NCBI GenBank assembly: GCA_031553835.1
Contig: JAVBKX010000020.1
Location: forward strand, 1-40,861
Length of the DNA stretch: 40,861 nucleotides
Direction: 5' to 3'
Origin: JAVBKX01 sp031553835
GTDB taxonomy: Bacteria > Bacteroidota > Bacteroidia > Bacteroidales > Azobacteroidaceae
In this document: piece after piece, positions 17,489-26,200 of the stretch
How positions within the stretch are numbered: the stretch's first letter is position 1
How the letters are laid out: each line of letters starts with the position of its first letter
Translations under genes and position numbers: made by a program
The notes under the pieces: model-generated
Told to the model about the DNA's origin: nothing
What the model saw: the letters and a program-made list of their open reading frames with translations, nothing else
Database searches by the model: none

Positions 17489-17893
17489 ATGATAAAGAAA
17501 ATATGGTTTTTAAGCCTCATCATGCTGGGATTGTCGTCCTGCACTCCTTCTGTCAATTATCTGGGACGTTCATATCCTGCAACTAACCAGCTTGATCTCT
17601 ATTTTTCATATATGGATATTCCCTCTGATTATGAAATAATGGGACATGCCGAAGTGCGACTCTGGACAGGTACTTCGATGCAGGCAAGTCAGAAAGCCCT
17701 GGAAAAATATGCGAAAGAGAAAGGTGCCGATGGCATTGTCTTTCATGATATTAATACCATCCCGAATCCGACTGTGACGACCACAAAACAATCTTCCAGG
17801 AATAACCAGGGCGGATATGATGTAACTTCCACCACTACAAGTGATGAAAATTCAATCTCCATTATTAAGGCTTCTTTAATAAAATATAAATAG
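17489..17893 (+). CDS. Small lipoprotein of unknown function
   Basis: The 134-aa product has a signal peptide ending in the lipobox LSSC, with lipidation expected at C18. The mature part has YFSYMDIPSDYEIMGHAEVR followed by a helix (QASQKALEKYAKEKGADGIV) and a Thr/Ser-rich low-complexity tail before a final beta strand. The pattern 'Y-E-x-x-G ... A-K-x-x-G-A-D-G-I-V' resembles small dodecin-like or DUF4156/YbjQ-type folds in periplasmic lipoproteins, but I cannot name the family with certainty. Its stop codon overlaps the GTG start of the next gene by one base, so the two are translationally coupled. That ties it to peptidoglycan turnover by context only. Confidence 0.7.
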   Translation: MIKKIWFLSLIMLGLSSCTPSVNYLGRSYPATNQLDLYFSYMDIPSDYEIMGHAEVRLWTGTSMQASQKALEKYAKEKGADGIVFHDINTIPNPTVTTTKQSSRNNQGGYDVTSTTTSDENSISIIKASLIKYK

Positions 17894-19086
17894 TGAGGAA
17901 ATATCACATTGTACTGACCTGTTTTTTGTTTTGTACCTGCTCTATTGCACAAAACATTCCCCTGCTAACCGGAGCTGAACGAATGGATTTGCTTTTGCCT
18001 CCATTACAAAACAAACGGGTAGCATTAGTCGTAAACCAGACATCGGTAGTCGGAGACAAACAGGTTTCCTTATTAGACACCTTATTATCTGACGGAATCA
18101 ATGTGAAAAAAGTATTTGCTCCCGAACACGGTTTTCGCGGAGATGCTGATGCCGGAGCAACCGTTGGTAATTCTAAAGACCTGAAAACCGGCATTCCCAT
18201 TGTGTCTATTTATGGAAAAAACAAAAAACCTGCTGCCGCTCAATTGGCCGATGTCGATGTTGTCGTTTTCGACATTCAGGATGTCGGCGCTCGTTTCTAT
18301 ACCTATATCAGTACCATGCACTACATCATGGAGGCGTGCGCCCAATACGGGAAAACACTGATCGTCTGCGACCGGCCTAATCCTGCTGATTATGTGGATG
18401 GACCGGTATTGCAACTTCCCTACCGGTCGTTTGTCGGAATGCATCCGATTCCGGTATTGCACGGACTAACGGTTGGAGAACTGGCCAGGATGATTAATGG
18501 AGAAAAATGGCTCCGGTCAAACCAAGGAGATACTTTACAATGTAAATTACAAATCATTCCTGTGGCCGGATGGAAACACGGACAGCCTTATTCGTTGCCC
18601 GTCAAACCATCGCCCAATTTGCCGAATGATCAGGCAATCCGATTATATCCGTCCCTTTGTTTATTTGAAGCGACCGATGTGAGCATTGGCCGGGGCACAA
18701 TTTTCCCGTTCCAGGTAATCGGAGCTCCCGAACCACGATACGGTGATTTCTCTTTTACTCCTGCATCATTGAAAGGATGGGATCAGGCGCCTTTACACCA
18801 GGATCAGACGTGCTACGGAATTGATTTAAGGGATTCTTCCTTTGCCGGAGGATTCAGTTTGCAGTTCTTTCTTGATTTCTATACCCGCTCAGGAATGCAG
18901 CAATCATTTTTCTCCAGACCCAAATGGTTTGATCTGCTTGCAGGAAACAGCGACCTCAGAAAACAGATTATCTCGGGCGCAGATGAAACCTGCATCAAAG
19001 CAAGCTGGGAGGCTGACTTATCCGGTTATCGGAAAATAAGGAAAAAGTACCTGCTTTATCCTGATTATCATTCATCTTCTAATTAA
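17893..19086 (+). CDS. namZ: DUF1343 protein, NamZ-type exo-N-acetylmuramidase (GH171)
   Basis: DUF1343 proteins include Bacillus NamZ, which releases MurNAc from the non-reducing end of peptidoglycan fragments (family GH171). Visible family motifs are TGAERMD, VALVVNQTSVVG, VFAPEHGFRGDADAG, IVSIYGKNKKP, VVFDIQDVGARFYTYISTMH, ICDRPNP, PSPNLPNDQAIRLYPSLCLF and TDVSIGRGT-FPFQ. A hydrophobic N-terminus (1-20, ending near CSIAQ) implies export. The start is GTG 17893, overlapping the preceding lipoprotein stop by one base; no better ATG is present. An N-acetylmuramoyl-L-alanine amidase gene follows, giving two activities that act on the same polymer. Enzyme assignment is by family; the gene symbol is by homology to Bacillus. 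Confidence 0.88.
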   Translation: MRKYHIVLTCFLFCTCSIAQNIPLLTGAERMDLLLPPLQNKRVALVVNQTSVVGDKQVSLLDTLLSDGINVKKVFAPEHGFRGDADAGATVGNSKDLKTGIPIVSIYGKNKKPAAAQLADVDVVVFDIQDVGARFYTYISTMHYIMEACAQYGKTLIVCDRPNPADYVDGPVLQLPYRSFVGMHPIPVLHGLTVGELARMINGEKWLRSNQGDTLQCKLQIIPVAGWKHGQPYSLPVKPSPNLPNDQAIRLYPSLCLFEATDVSIGRGTIFPFQVIGAPEPRYGDFSFTPASLKGWDQAPLHQDQTCYGIDLRDSSFAGGFSLQFFLDFYTRSGMQQSFFSRPKWFDLLAGNSDLRKQIISGADETCIKASWEADLSGYRKIRKKYLLYPDYHSSSN

Positions 19087-19092
19087 AAATCG

Positions 19093-19100
19093 TACATTTG
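19093..19100 (+). promoter_or_regulatory. Bacteroidota-type -7 box for the amidase-mlaD pair
   Basis: TACATTTG lies in the 33-bp gap after the NamZ stop, 20 bp before the amidase ATG, implying a separate promoter for the amidase and the MCE gene. Confidence 0.5.
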
Positions 19101-19119
19101 CAATCGAAAAATTTCGACT

Positions 19120-20397
19120 ATGAAGTATTTCTGGCTCATTATTTGTATTTCGCTTACTTGTTCTGTGGAGGCTTTGAACCTCCAGAACGGAAAACCTTTT
19201 GTAATAGTAATCGATCCCGGACATGGCGGAAAAGATCCCGGTACCATCGGCACTTCCCTGAAAGCAAAGGAAAAAGATATTAACCTTGCAGTAGCTCTCA
19301 TGTTGGGAGAATTAATAGAAAGTAACCATCCCAATACCAACATTGTTTATACCCGGCAAAAGGATGTATTTATCACCCTCAATGAGCGTGCGGAAAAAGC
19401 AAACAAGTCAAAAGCCGACCTCTTTATCTCCATTCATGCTAATGCCACTGAGAGTAATCCAACTGCCAACGGAACCGAAATCTATACACTGGGGTTGTCG
19501 CGATCCAATGAAAACTTAGAGGTAGCCCGTCGTGAAAACGCGGTTATTTTGCTGGAAGACAACTATCAACAAACTTACGAAGGCTACGACCCCAACTCCG
19601 ACGAGTCGTTCATCATATTCCAATTCATGCAGAACCAATTTTTAGACCAAAGTATCTCATTTGCCGCCGATATCCAGAGCCAGTTTATTGTGAATGCCAA
19701 ACGGAATGACCGCGGCGTACGTCAAGCCGGTTTTCTTGTCATCCGGAAAACGTCCATGCCCAGCGTCCTTATCGAATTGGGATTCCTCTCCAACAAAAGA
19801 GAGGAAGCTTATTTAAATAGTAAAGAAGGACAACGCGCTTTAGCCAGATGTATTTATAATGCATTTGACAAATATAAAAAGGAGTATGACCGGAAAACGA
19901 ATATTAATTCAACAGCGACTACCAATCCGGCTGTTACGCCTCCTACTCCTTCTGCGCCAGCGCCGGAAGTCAAACCGGAGATCAAGCCCGATGCTAAACC
20001 TGCGCTAAAACCGGAAACTAAGCCGGAAGTCAAACCGGAAACTAAACCAACGCTAAAACCGGAAACTAAACCGGAGGTCAAACCGAAAACTACGCCGGAG
20101 AAAAAAACAGAGGCCTCTGCTGCCGTAGCAACCAAAAAAACAACACCTGCTACGGTATCAGGATCAGGAATCATTGTTTACAAAATTCAAATATTGGCGA
20201 CTGAGGATAAACTTCCTAAAAATTCGCCCCGATTGAAAGGACACCGCGAACAATATTATGTTGAAAATGGTCTTTATAAATATACTGTAGGAGAAACTAC
20301 TAACCTGGAGGAAGCGCAAAGCATCAAAAAAGCCGTATCGAAAGAGTTTGCCGGCGCTTTCATTGTCAAATTCAAAAACGGGAAAAGACTAAAATGA
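19120..20397 (+). CDS. N-acetylmuramoyl-L-alanine amidase (Amidase_3) with SPOR-like C-terminus
   Basis: The enzyme cuts the bond between MurNAc and the stem peptide and is expected in the periplasm (signal peptide 1-19). The Amidase_3 domain (about 25-260) shows IDPGHGGKDPG (zinc ligand H35), SIHANA (H106) and the catalytic glutamate in VLIELGFLSN (E219). A long Lys/Pro/Glu linker (about 280-335) is built from repeated KPE-T/V-KPE units. The last 75 residues (IIVYKIQILATEDKL... to NLEEAQSIKKAVSKEFAGAF) read like a SPOR-type peptidoglycan-binding domain, which would target the enzyme to denuded glycan at division sites. The mlaD-like gene overlaps by four bases (ATGA). Amidase next to MlaD is a recurring pair in Bacteroidota. 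Confidence 0.92.
   Translation: MKYFWLIICISLTCSVEALNLQNGKPFVIVIDPGHGGKDPGTIGTSLKAKEKDINLAVALMLGELIESNHPNTNIVYTRQKDVFITLNERAEKANKSKADLFISIHANATESNPTANGTEIYTLGLSRSNENLEVARRENAVILLEDNYQQTYEGYDPNSDESFIIFQFMQNQFLDQSISFAADIQSQFIVNAKRNDRGVRQAGFLVIRKTSMPSVLIELGFLSNKREEAYLNSKEGQRALARCIYNAFDKYKKEYDRKTNINSTATTNPAVTPPTPSAPAPEVKPEIKPDAKPALKPETKPEVKPETKPTLKPETKPEVKPKTTPEKKTEASAAVATKKTTPATVSGSGIIVYKIQILATEDKLPKNSPRLKGHREQYYVENGLYKYTVGETTNLEEAQSIKKAVSKEFAGAFIVKFKNGKRLK
19970..20104 (+). repeat. Imperfect tandem repeat encoding the amidase Pro/Lys/Glu linker
   Basis: Units close to AAACCGGAAACTAAGCCGGA recur with synonymous and small changes, encoding KPE(T/V)KPE blocks. Such tracts change length by slippage, so linker length probably varies between strains. 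Confidence 0.75.
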
Positions 20398-21278
20398 AAA
20401 AAATTTTTACCAAAGAAGTAATCATCGGTATTACCGCGATCATTAGCTTAGTGATACTATATTTTGGACTGAATTACCTGAAAGGGATCAATATCTTCAA
20501 ACCGACAAACCATTATTATGTCCAATTTAAAAACATCCCTGAATTGCAAAAATCCAGTGCTGTATATGTTGACGGATTTCAAGTCGGAATCGTAAGCGCT
20601 ATCGAATACAATTACGACCAACCTGAAAATATCACGGTGCAAATCAGCCTCAACAAAAGCATGAAAATCCAAAGCGGAAGCTACGTGGAACTTTCTTCGA
20701 GTCTGACCGCCGGAGCCAGCCTGCACATTGTATTAAACAAATACGTCACCACTTATTGCTCTATCGGCGATACAATTACCGGAAATCTGCGTGTCGGCCC
20801 AATGGACAAAGTAACCAATGAGATTATACCCCAGGTAAGTAGTCTATTACCTAAAATAGACTCTATATTGACAGGATTGGATCGGCTGGTAAATCATCAG
20901 GCATTACAACAATCGGTGGATTACATTGAGCAAACTACGCACAATTTAGCACTGGCTTCAACTCAACTCAATGCCTTAATGCGCCAGGATATCCCTGTTA
21001 TCGTGCATAATTTCAAAGATATTTCGAACGACTTGACTATAATCAGCGGAAATTTCAAGCGGCTGGATTTTGAAACCACATTAACTCAATTGAATTCTAC
21101 CTTAGATAATGTGGAAAAAGTGAGCCTGAAACTTAATTCCAACGACAATAGCATCGGTTTATTGCTCAATGACAGGACACTATATGATAATCTCAACAAC
21201 GTGTCTGAAAATGCCTCTTCGCTCTTGATCGACCTACAGGCTCATCCAAAAAAATACGTCAAGTTATCACTGTTTTAG
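20394..21278 (+). CDS. mlaD: MlaD/MCE-family lipid-transport protein
   Basis: One N-terminal membrane helix (about residues 8-26) anchors a periplasmic MCE domain (about 38-115: YYVQFKNIPELQKSSAVYVD, GFQVGIVSAI, SGSYVELSSSLTAGASLHI). This is followed by a long helical region (about 130-290) that would extend the hexameric channel. MCE proteins shuttle phospholipids between inner and outer membrane, in E. coli as part of MlaFEDB. Here no MlaE/MlaF genes lie adjacent, so the permease and ATPase must be encoded elsewhere. The start overlaps the amidase stop by four bases. With lptD across the divergent region, this segment concentrates outer-membrane construction and maintenance. A hairpin ends the transcript at 21284-21344. 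Confidence 0.88.
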   Translation: MKKIFTKEVIIGITAIISLVILYFGLNYLKGINIFKPTNHYYVQFKNIPELQKSSAVYVDGFQVGIVSAIEYNYDQPENITVQISLNKSMKIQSGSYVELSSSLTAGASLHIVLNKYVTTYCSIGDTITGNLRVGPMDKVTNEIIPQVSSLLPKIDSILTGLDRLVNHQALQQSVDYIEQTTHNLALASTQLNALMRQDIPVIVHNFKDISNDLTIISGNFKRLDFETTLTQLNSTLDNVEKVSLKLNSNDNSIGLLLNDRTLYDNLNNVSENASSLLIDLQAHPKKYVKLSLF

Positions 21279-21283
21279 AGTGA

Positions 21284-21344
21284 AGAATGGAGAGTGGAGA
21301 AGGAAGAATGACATATTCATTTTTCATTCTCCACTCTCCATTCT
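21284..21344 (+). terminator. Long inverted repeat after mlaD, terminator-like and built from heptads
   Basis: Arms at 21284-21301 and 21327-21344 are perfectly complementary over 18 bp, with a 25-nt loop. The right arm continues the period-7 pattern (TTCATTC, TCCACTC, TCCATTC) and the left arm mirrors it (AATGGAG, AGTGGAG). It lies right after the mlaD stop at 21278, so it probably ends that transcript while also being a member of the heptanucleotide repeat group. Confidence 0.7.
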
Positions 21345-21789
21345 CTATTAATTAATAATTGTTAATTTTTAACATTTTATTTGGGTTATTTGAAAAGTTG
21401 ATTATATAAATTTGAATCATTCCCACACCGTTATTTATACTGTATCTAAATAAAAACACCCCAGAAAAAAAACTTTTTAAAAGCCTCCAATCTTTTGATT
21501 TTCCAAGGCGAGCAGACTGTAAAAAATTTGAACAATGCTTTTTCAAACACCTTTAAACTAATTAATAATTCACTGATTTTCAGTGAAATAAAAACAAAGC
21601 AAGGCGTTTAAAAAGAAACAAAGTAAGTCGCTGAAAATTAACATTGTACGCAAAAATGATAGCATCCTATTAATTCTTCATTTTTTTTTTCAGTTTTTTT
21701 TTTCAAAATTTGCATCATGAATGTGTGAATAGTCTCTATCTAATACGTGTGTATTTTTTTATAGTTAATAATAGTTAAAATCTTTGTCA
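21345..21789. other. AT-rich region upstream of dnaA; possible but unproven origin
   Basis: No coding sequence is supported. It is strongly AT-rich with long A and T runs (T tracts at 21678-21708). It has one perfect hairpin, TTCACTGA-TTT-TCAGTGAA (21569-21587). Origins often lie beside dnaA, but I see no cluster of TTATCCACA-type DnaA boxes; the nearest is a two-mismatch TGTGAATAG at 21724-21732. No TAnnTTTG promoter is clear either. Confidence 0.5.
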
Positions 21790-23196
21790 GTGAAGGATAG
21801 TACTCATCAGGTTTTGTGGGATAAATGTTTGGATATTATTCGGGATAACATTCCTGCTCCAGCTTTTACTACGTGGTTTACTCCGATTGTTCCCCTGAAG
21901 TTGGAACAAAATGAGTTTACGATTCAGGTACCCAGTCAATTCTTCTATGAATACTTAGAAGAATATTATGTTGATTTAATTCATGCCACCCTTATCAAAG
22001 TGATAGGACAAGGTATTGTTTTAAATTACCGGGTAATCGTGGATAATACTTCCAACGGTTCGGGGCATACTACTCTGCAAAGCGACAAACCGGCAACCAC
22101 TCCTGCCCGCAAAGATACGGGAAATCTCAACCGTTCGCCAAACAGCCTGACACAACCCGTCATCCAGGAATGGAACCCTAATTTAAATACAAGGTATAGT
22201 TTCGACAACTTCTTCGAAGGAATGAGCAATAAACTGGCACGGTCGGTAGGAGAAGCCGTTGCCGCTAATCCAGGTCGTACTACATTCAATCCTTTATTTA
22301 TATATGGAGGATCGGGAGTAGGAAAAACTCACCTCTGCCATGCCATCGGCAGACGCATTGTAGAGCAATTTCCACAAAAAAAGGTTTTATATATTTCGGC
22401 TCACTTATTTCAGATACAATTTACAGACGCGACCCGCAATAATACATCCAACGATTTTATCAACTTCTACCAAGGTGTGGATGTGCTGATTTTGGATGAT
22501 ATTCATGAATTTGTAGGAAAAACAAGTACGCAACATACTTATTTCCATATCTTCAATCACTTGCACCAGTTAGGGAAACAACTGATCCTGACATCAGACA
22601 AGCCACCTGTAGAATTGCAGGGGTTGGAAGACCGGTTGGTTACCCGACTGAAATGGGGAATGACGGCTGAATTGATGAAACCGGATATTGAGTTGCGCCG
22701 GCGTATTTTATCAAACAAAATCAAACACGACGGAGTCAATATCTCGCAGGATATCATTAACTTCATCGCTGAAAATGCAACAGAACATGTTCGTGACCTG
22801 GAAGGAATCGTGACCTCGTTGGTAGCTAATTCCCTTGTTTACAATCGCGAAGTGGATGTAGAATTGGCTCGCAGGGTAATCAGCCAAACCATCCGGATGG
22901 AAAAAAAGCAGCTTACCATCGAAAAAATACAGGATGTTGTGAGTAATTACTTCAAAATCGACCATAAATCGATGCAATCCAAATCACGTAAGCGGGAAAT
23001 TGTGCAGGCACGCCAGGTGGCGATGTTCCTTTCCAAAAAATATACGGATTGCTCTTATTCCCATATAGGCAGTGTAGTCGGAAAACGCGATCATGCAACA
23101 GTACTTCATGCATGCAAAACCGTGCAGGATTCGTTGGACATTGACAAAACGTTCCGTTCTACCATGAAACAAATCGAAGATTTACTACTGAATTAA
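21790..23196 (+). CDS. dnaA: Chromosomal replication initiator DnaA
   Basis: DnaA binds DnaA boxes and melts the origin. Domain I begins HQVLWDKCLDIIRDNIPAPAFTTWF. The AAA+ domain has Walker A GGSGVGKTHL (about 173-181) and Walker B LILDDIHEF (about 235). Domain IV ends with the box-binding signature SYSHIGSVVGKRDHATVLHA (about 420-440). There is no ATG near the start: candidates are TTG 21784 and GTG 21790. GTG is chosen because it gives MKDSTHQVLW, the usual distance to the H..LW motif in relatives. At 468 aa it is full length. It stands alone, without dnaN or gyrB beside it, as is common in Bacteroidota. A terminator follows at once. Confidence 0.96.
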   Translation: MKDSTHQVLWDKCLDIIRDNIPAPAFTTWFTPIVPLKLEQNEFTIQVPSQFFYEYLEEYYVDLIHATLIKVIGQGIVLNYRVIVDNTSNGSGHTTLQSDKPATTPARKDTGNLNRSPNSLTQPVIQEWNPNLNTRYSFDNFFEGMSNKLARSVGEAVAANPGRTTFNPLFIYGGSGVGKTHLCHAIGRRIVEQFPQKKVLYISAHLFQIQFTDATRNNTSNDFINFYQGVDVLILDDIHEFVGKTSTQHTYFHIFNHLHQLGKQLILTSDKPPVELQGLEDRLVTRLKWGMTAELMKPDIELRRRILSNKIKHDGVNISQDIINFIAENATEHVRDLEGIVTSLVANSLVYNREVDVELARRVISQTIRMEKKQLTIEKIQDVVSNYFKIDHKSMQSKSRKREIVQARQVAMFLSKKYTDCSYSHIGSVVGKRDHATVLHACKTVQDSLDIDKTFRSTMKQIEDLLLN

Positions 23197-23214
23197 TAGA
23201 AGCACCAATTAAGC

Positions 23215-23264
23215 GAGAAGCGCTAAGCCGATTATTTGGGATATCGGACTTAGCGCTTCTCTTT
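23215..23264 (+). terminator. Intrinsic terminator after dnaA
   Basis: Arms GAGAAGCGCTAAG-CCGAT (23215-23232) and ATCGG-A-CTTAGCGCTTCTC (23243-23261) pair over 18 bp with one bulged A, and the right arm runs into CTTTTAT. It lies between dnaA and the convergent gene ending at 23299. Confidence 0.88.
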
Positions 23265-23298
23265 TATACAAACAGGGTTATTCCTAAAGGAGAAAATA

Positions 23299-26200
23299 TT
23301 ATTTTATCGCATATTGTTTGTTATCATTTTCACTCACCTGCGTCAAAAATTCCTGAAATGCCGCATATTCTGCCGGAGCAACAATATCCTGTTTCTTGGT
23401 AAAGGTTCGTTTCACAAGCATATTTCCATCCGGCACAGTTGTATAAGTCAATTCATAAGTAGCAGCCGTACATTCCAATTTCACATTCTGAGGAATTTCT
23501 GCAAAGTGTTTGCCTTGCGGCAAGGTTATACGAAATTGTTCTGTCTGCGAATCGGCATAAATCATACTCCAAAATTCAAAAGGATATTTCCGGTTTTCCA
23601 GGGTTATGGCCGATAATGAACTAAGGCCATCCGACCAGGGTAATTTGAATATTTGCATACCTGCCACATTTTGTAATACTCCTTTGGCATCAACCCGGTA
23701 GGAAGAAGTAACACTGTCGCACAAATTATCCATATTCCCGAATGTGAGATCCGATACTTTAACTGGAACACTCCAATCGGCAGCAACATTCTGGTTGACT
23801 TCTTTTAACCGGTCTTCAGCCCCTTTATCTGCATAAAGATGTCTGAAAAACGAAGACAATTGTCCATAACGAATCGAACTAAACTGTATTTTCATATCAT
23901 TATTCTCAATGGAAATGGCAGCTTCTCTCTCAATACGATTTTTGGTCCTGAAAGGCATCTCCATCACTAAGAGTTGACTGCCGATACTCTCATTTTTATA
24001 AGGAATCGGAAGAATATTCGAATCCAGATCATAATCAAGAGCTGAGCCAAATGGCAATTTGTTATCAGTCAATTCCAGATAATAAATTTTACCATCCAAA
24101 TTCAGCTGCGCAATGCAATGATTGAAAGCATACGAAGGCAAAGCCAGGCTGTTTTTCCCATTAAACCGTGAATCAAGTAATACTAAATTCGCTTTGATCC
24201 CGGCCTCGCGGCACAATGCAACGAATAATGTGGACACATCTTTGCAATCGCCCAAACGGGTGGTAATGGTGCGCGACGCTTTCTGCGGAATAAAATTACT
24301 TTGTAAAAACGACACGTTGGAATAAGTAATGTTTTGAAGAATATATTCGTAAAAAAGCGCGGCTTTTTCCAATGGCGCTGCGTTTTCTTTCCCTTTCAGG
24401 ATTTCAGCAAAAGTTTCTTTAAATACATAATCGGAATGGGCATTGATCTTATTGGTAGTCATGTCTCTATACCAATCACTGACAAATTGCCAGTTGGGAA
24501 TGCTGCTAAACACAAAGGTAGTAGCCACATCCACCAGGGGACTCATATAAGGTTCGTCCTTAATCGGAGTCTGATCGATCGCTTCCCATTGATATAATTT
24601 CATGTCTTCCATATCGGAAATTTGAGGAGCAATCCTGGCGTTTTTCACTACATAGTCAAATTTTTTGTTTTTGGGAAGCAGAATGGAATAACGGCTATAC
24701 ATCACCGGAATATTATACTGCATCACAGCATAGTCACAAATGTGTTTGGAAAAAACCCCGGAAGCATAATTCTGCAACCTGTAATCAAGATGCAATACAT
24801 CTCCGACTTCCAGATTGGTGAAAACGACAGTACCTTCGTTATCGGTTTCGGCTTTCAGTTTTTGTCCGTTAGCCTTGATGACTTCGTACTTATTCAAAAT
24901 CAACTTCTGACTGTTGCCATTATAACCGATGCCATATTCTTTCCATTCTTCTATACCCGATTGGTTCAAAATTTTCACGGCGATCTCCCGGCGTTGTTCC
25001 TGAGCGCCTTCGGGATAAAATACCAACTGATTTTCTTCCATCACTATCACGGCATTTTCATCGGGATAATCTTTGGCCGTCGGAGCTTTGGCAATCAACT
25101 CATTCAGATTCTTCTGAGGAAACAAATCAAATATCTCTTTCTTGTTATCCAACAACCGGAGTTGCATCCGGGCATCGTAAGACGTTGGTGCATAATAAAT
25201 GGCTTTTTTGAAATTATCTTTTGCTTTGGTATCATTTTTCAATTCTTTGTAAATGTAACCTTGTGTACTGTAAACTCCGGAAAGGTAAGGAGCCAGTTTT
25301 TTGATTTCATCAAGGACGGACAAGGCGTCGTCATATCGTTGCATTTTTTGCAATAATCCGACATAACTATATAAAAATCCGGTAGCATAAGGCATCTGTT
25401 CAATCCTTTGCCTGTAGATTTTCAGACCTTCTTCCGTCTCTCCCAAGGTCAGGTACCTGTTGGCCAACACATCCAGGGCCGATGTATTGAAATATTGTTT
25501 ACAATATTCTTCCAGCAATGCGGTCGCCGCCTTGGTATTTTTATATACATTATCTTCAATCGAAAAATTCAAAGACATATAGTCGTAACTATACGGATAT
25601 TTGGCATACATTTTCTTTGCATACGTAATCAATTCATCAATTTTCTTTTGCAAATTCAATAGTTGCATATCACGGGCTTCGGTGTCGCGATTTTCTCTAT
25701 ACAATTTTTTAATCTTAGCATTAATTTCTTCCGCTTCCGTATATTTTTCCATATCGATGGCTTCGCTGTAAAAATTGGTTAACGCCACATAAGAATCCGG
25801 ATCATCTAATTTGATATTTTCTATTTCCCGGCTGTAATCGGTATTGTTCTGAGCTCTTGCATAAGCTTCTGCAAGCCGGTAGCTGACAAAAGAGGATTTA
25901 GGTGCAAATTGTTGTTCAACCTTCTTTAAAATCCGTATTCCCTCATAGGCTTTATCGTTTCTTAAATAAGTTTCTGCCAGCAACAGGTAATTGAGCGGAT
26001 TGGCCGGCTCTTCCCTGACTTTATTTTCAAAATATTCTTCCGGAAAAAACGGCAACAGGTCATTCGTCGCCGGTGCGGTAGATTTTGTATATTTTGAATA
26101 GGTAGCCGAATGTGTTAATCCTTCAATGGGATTGGCATTGGCATCTGTTAAACGCATCATGAAATTTGCCCTCGAAATTTCACTCTGCCCTATTTGTACC

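Noticed and set aside
19854..20174. 106-aa minus-strand frame rich in Gly, Val and Ser
   Set aside because: It is the antisense shadow of the amidase's repetitive linker; the sense frame has a recognised family.
21345..21789. Replication origin next to dnaA
   Set aside because: Not called as an origin feature: only one two-mismatch DnaA-box-like site (21724-21732) is visible, so proximity to dnaA is the only support.
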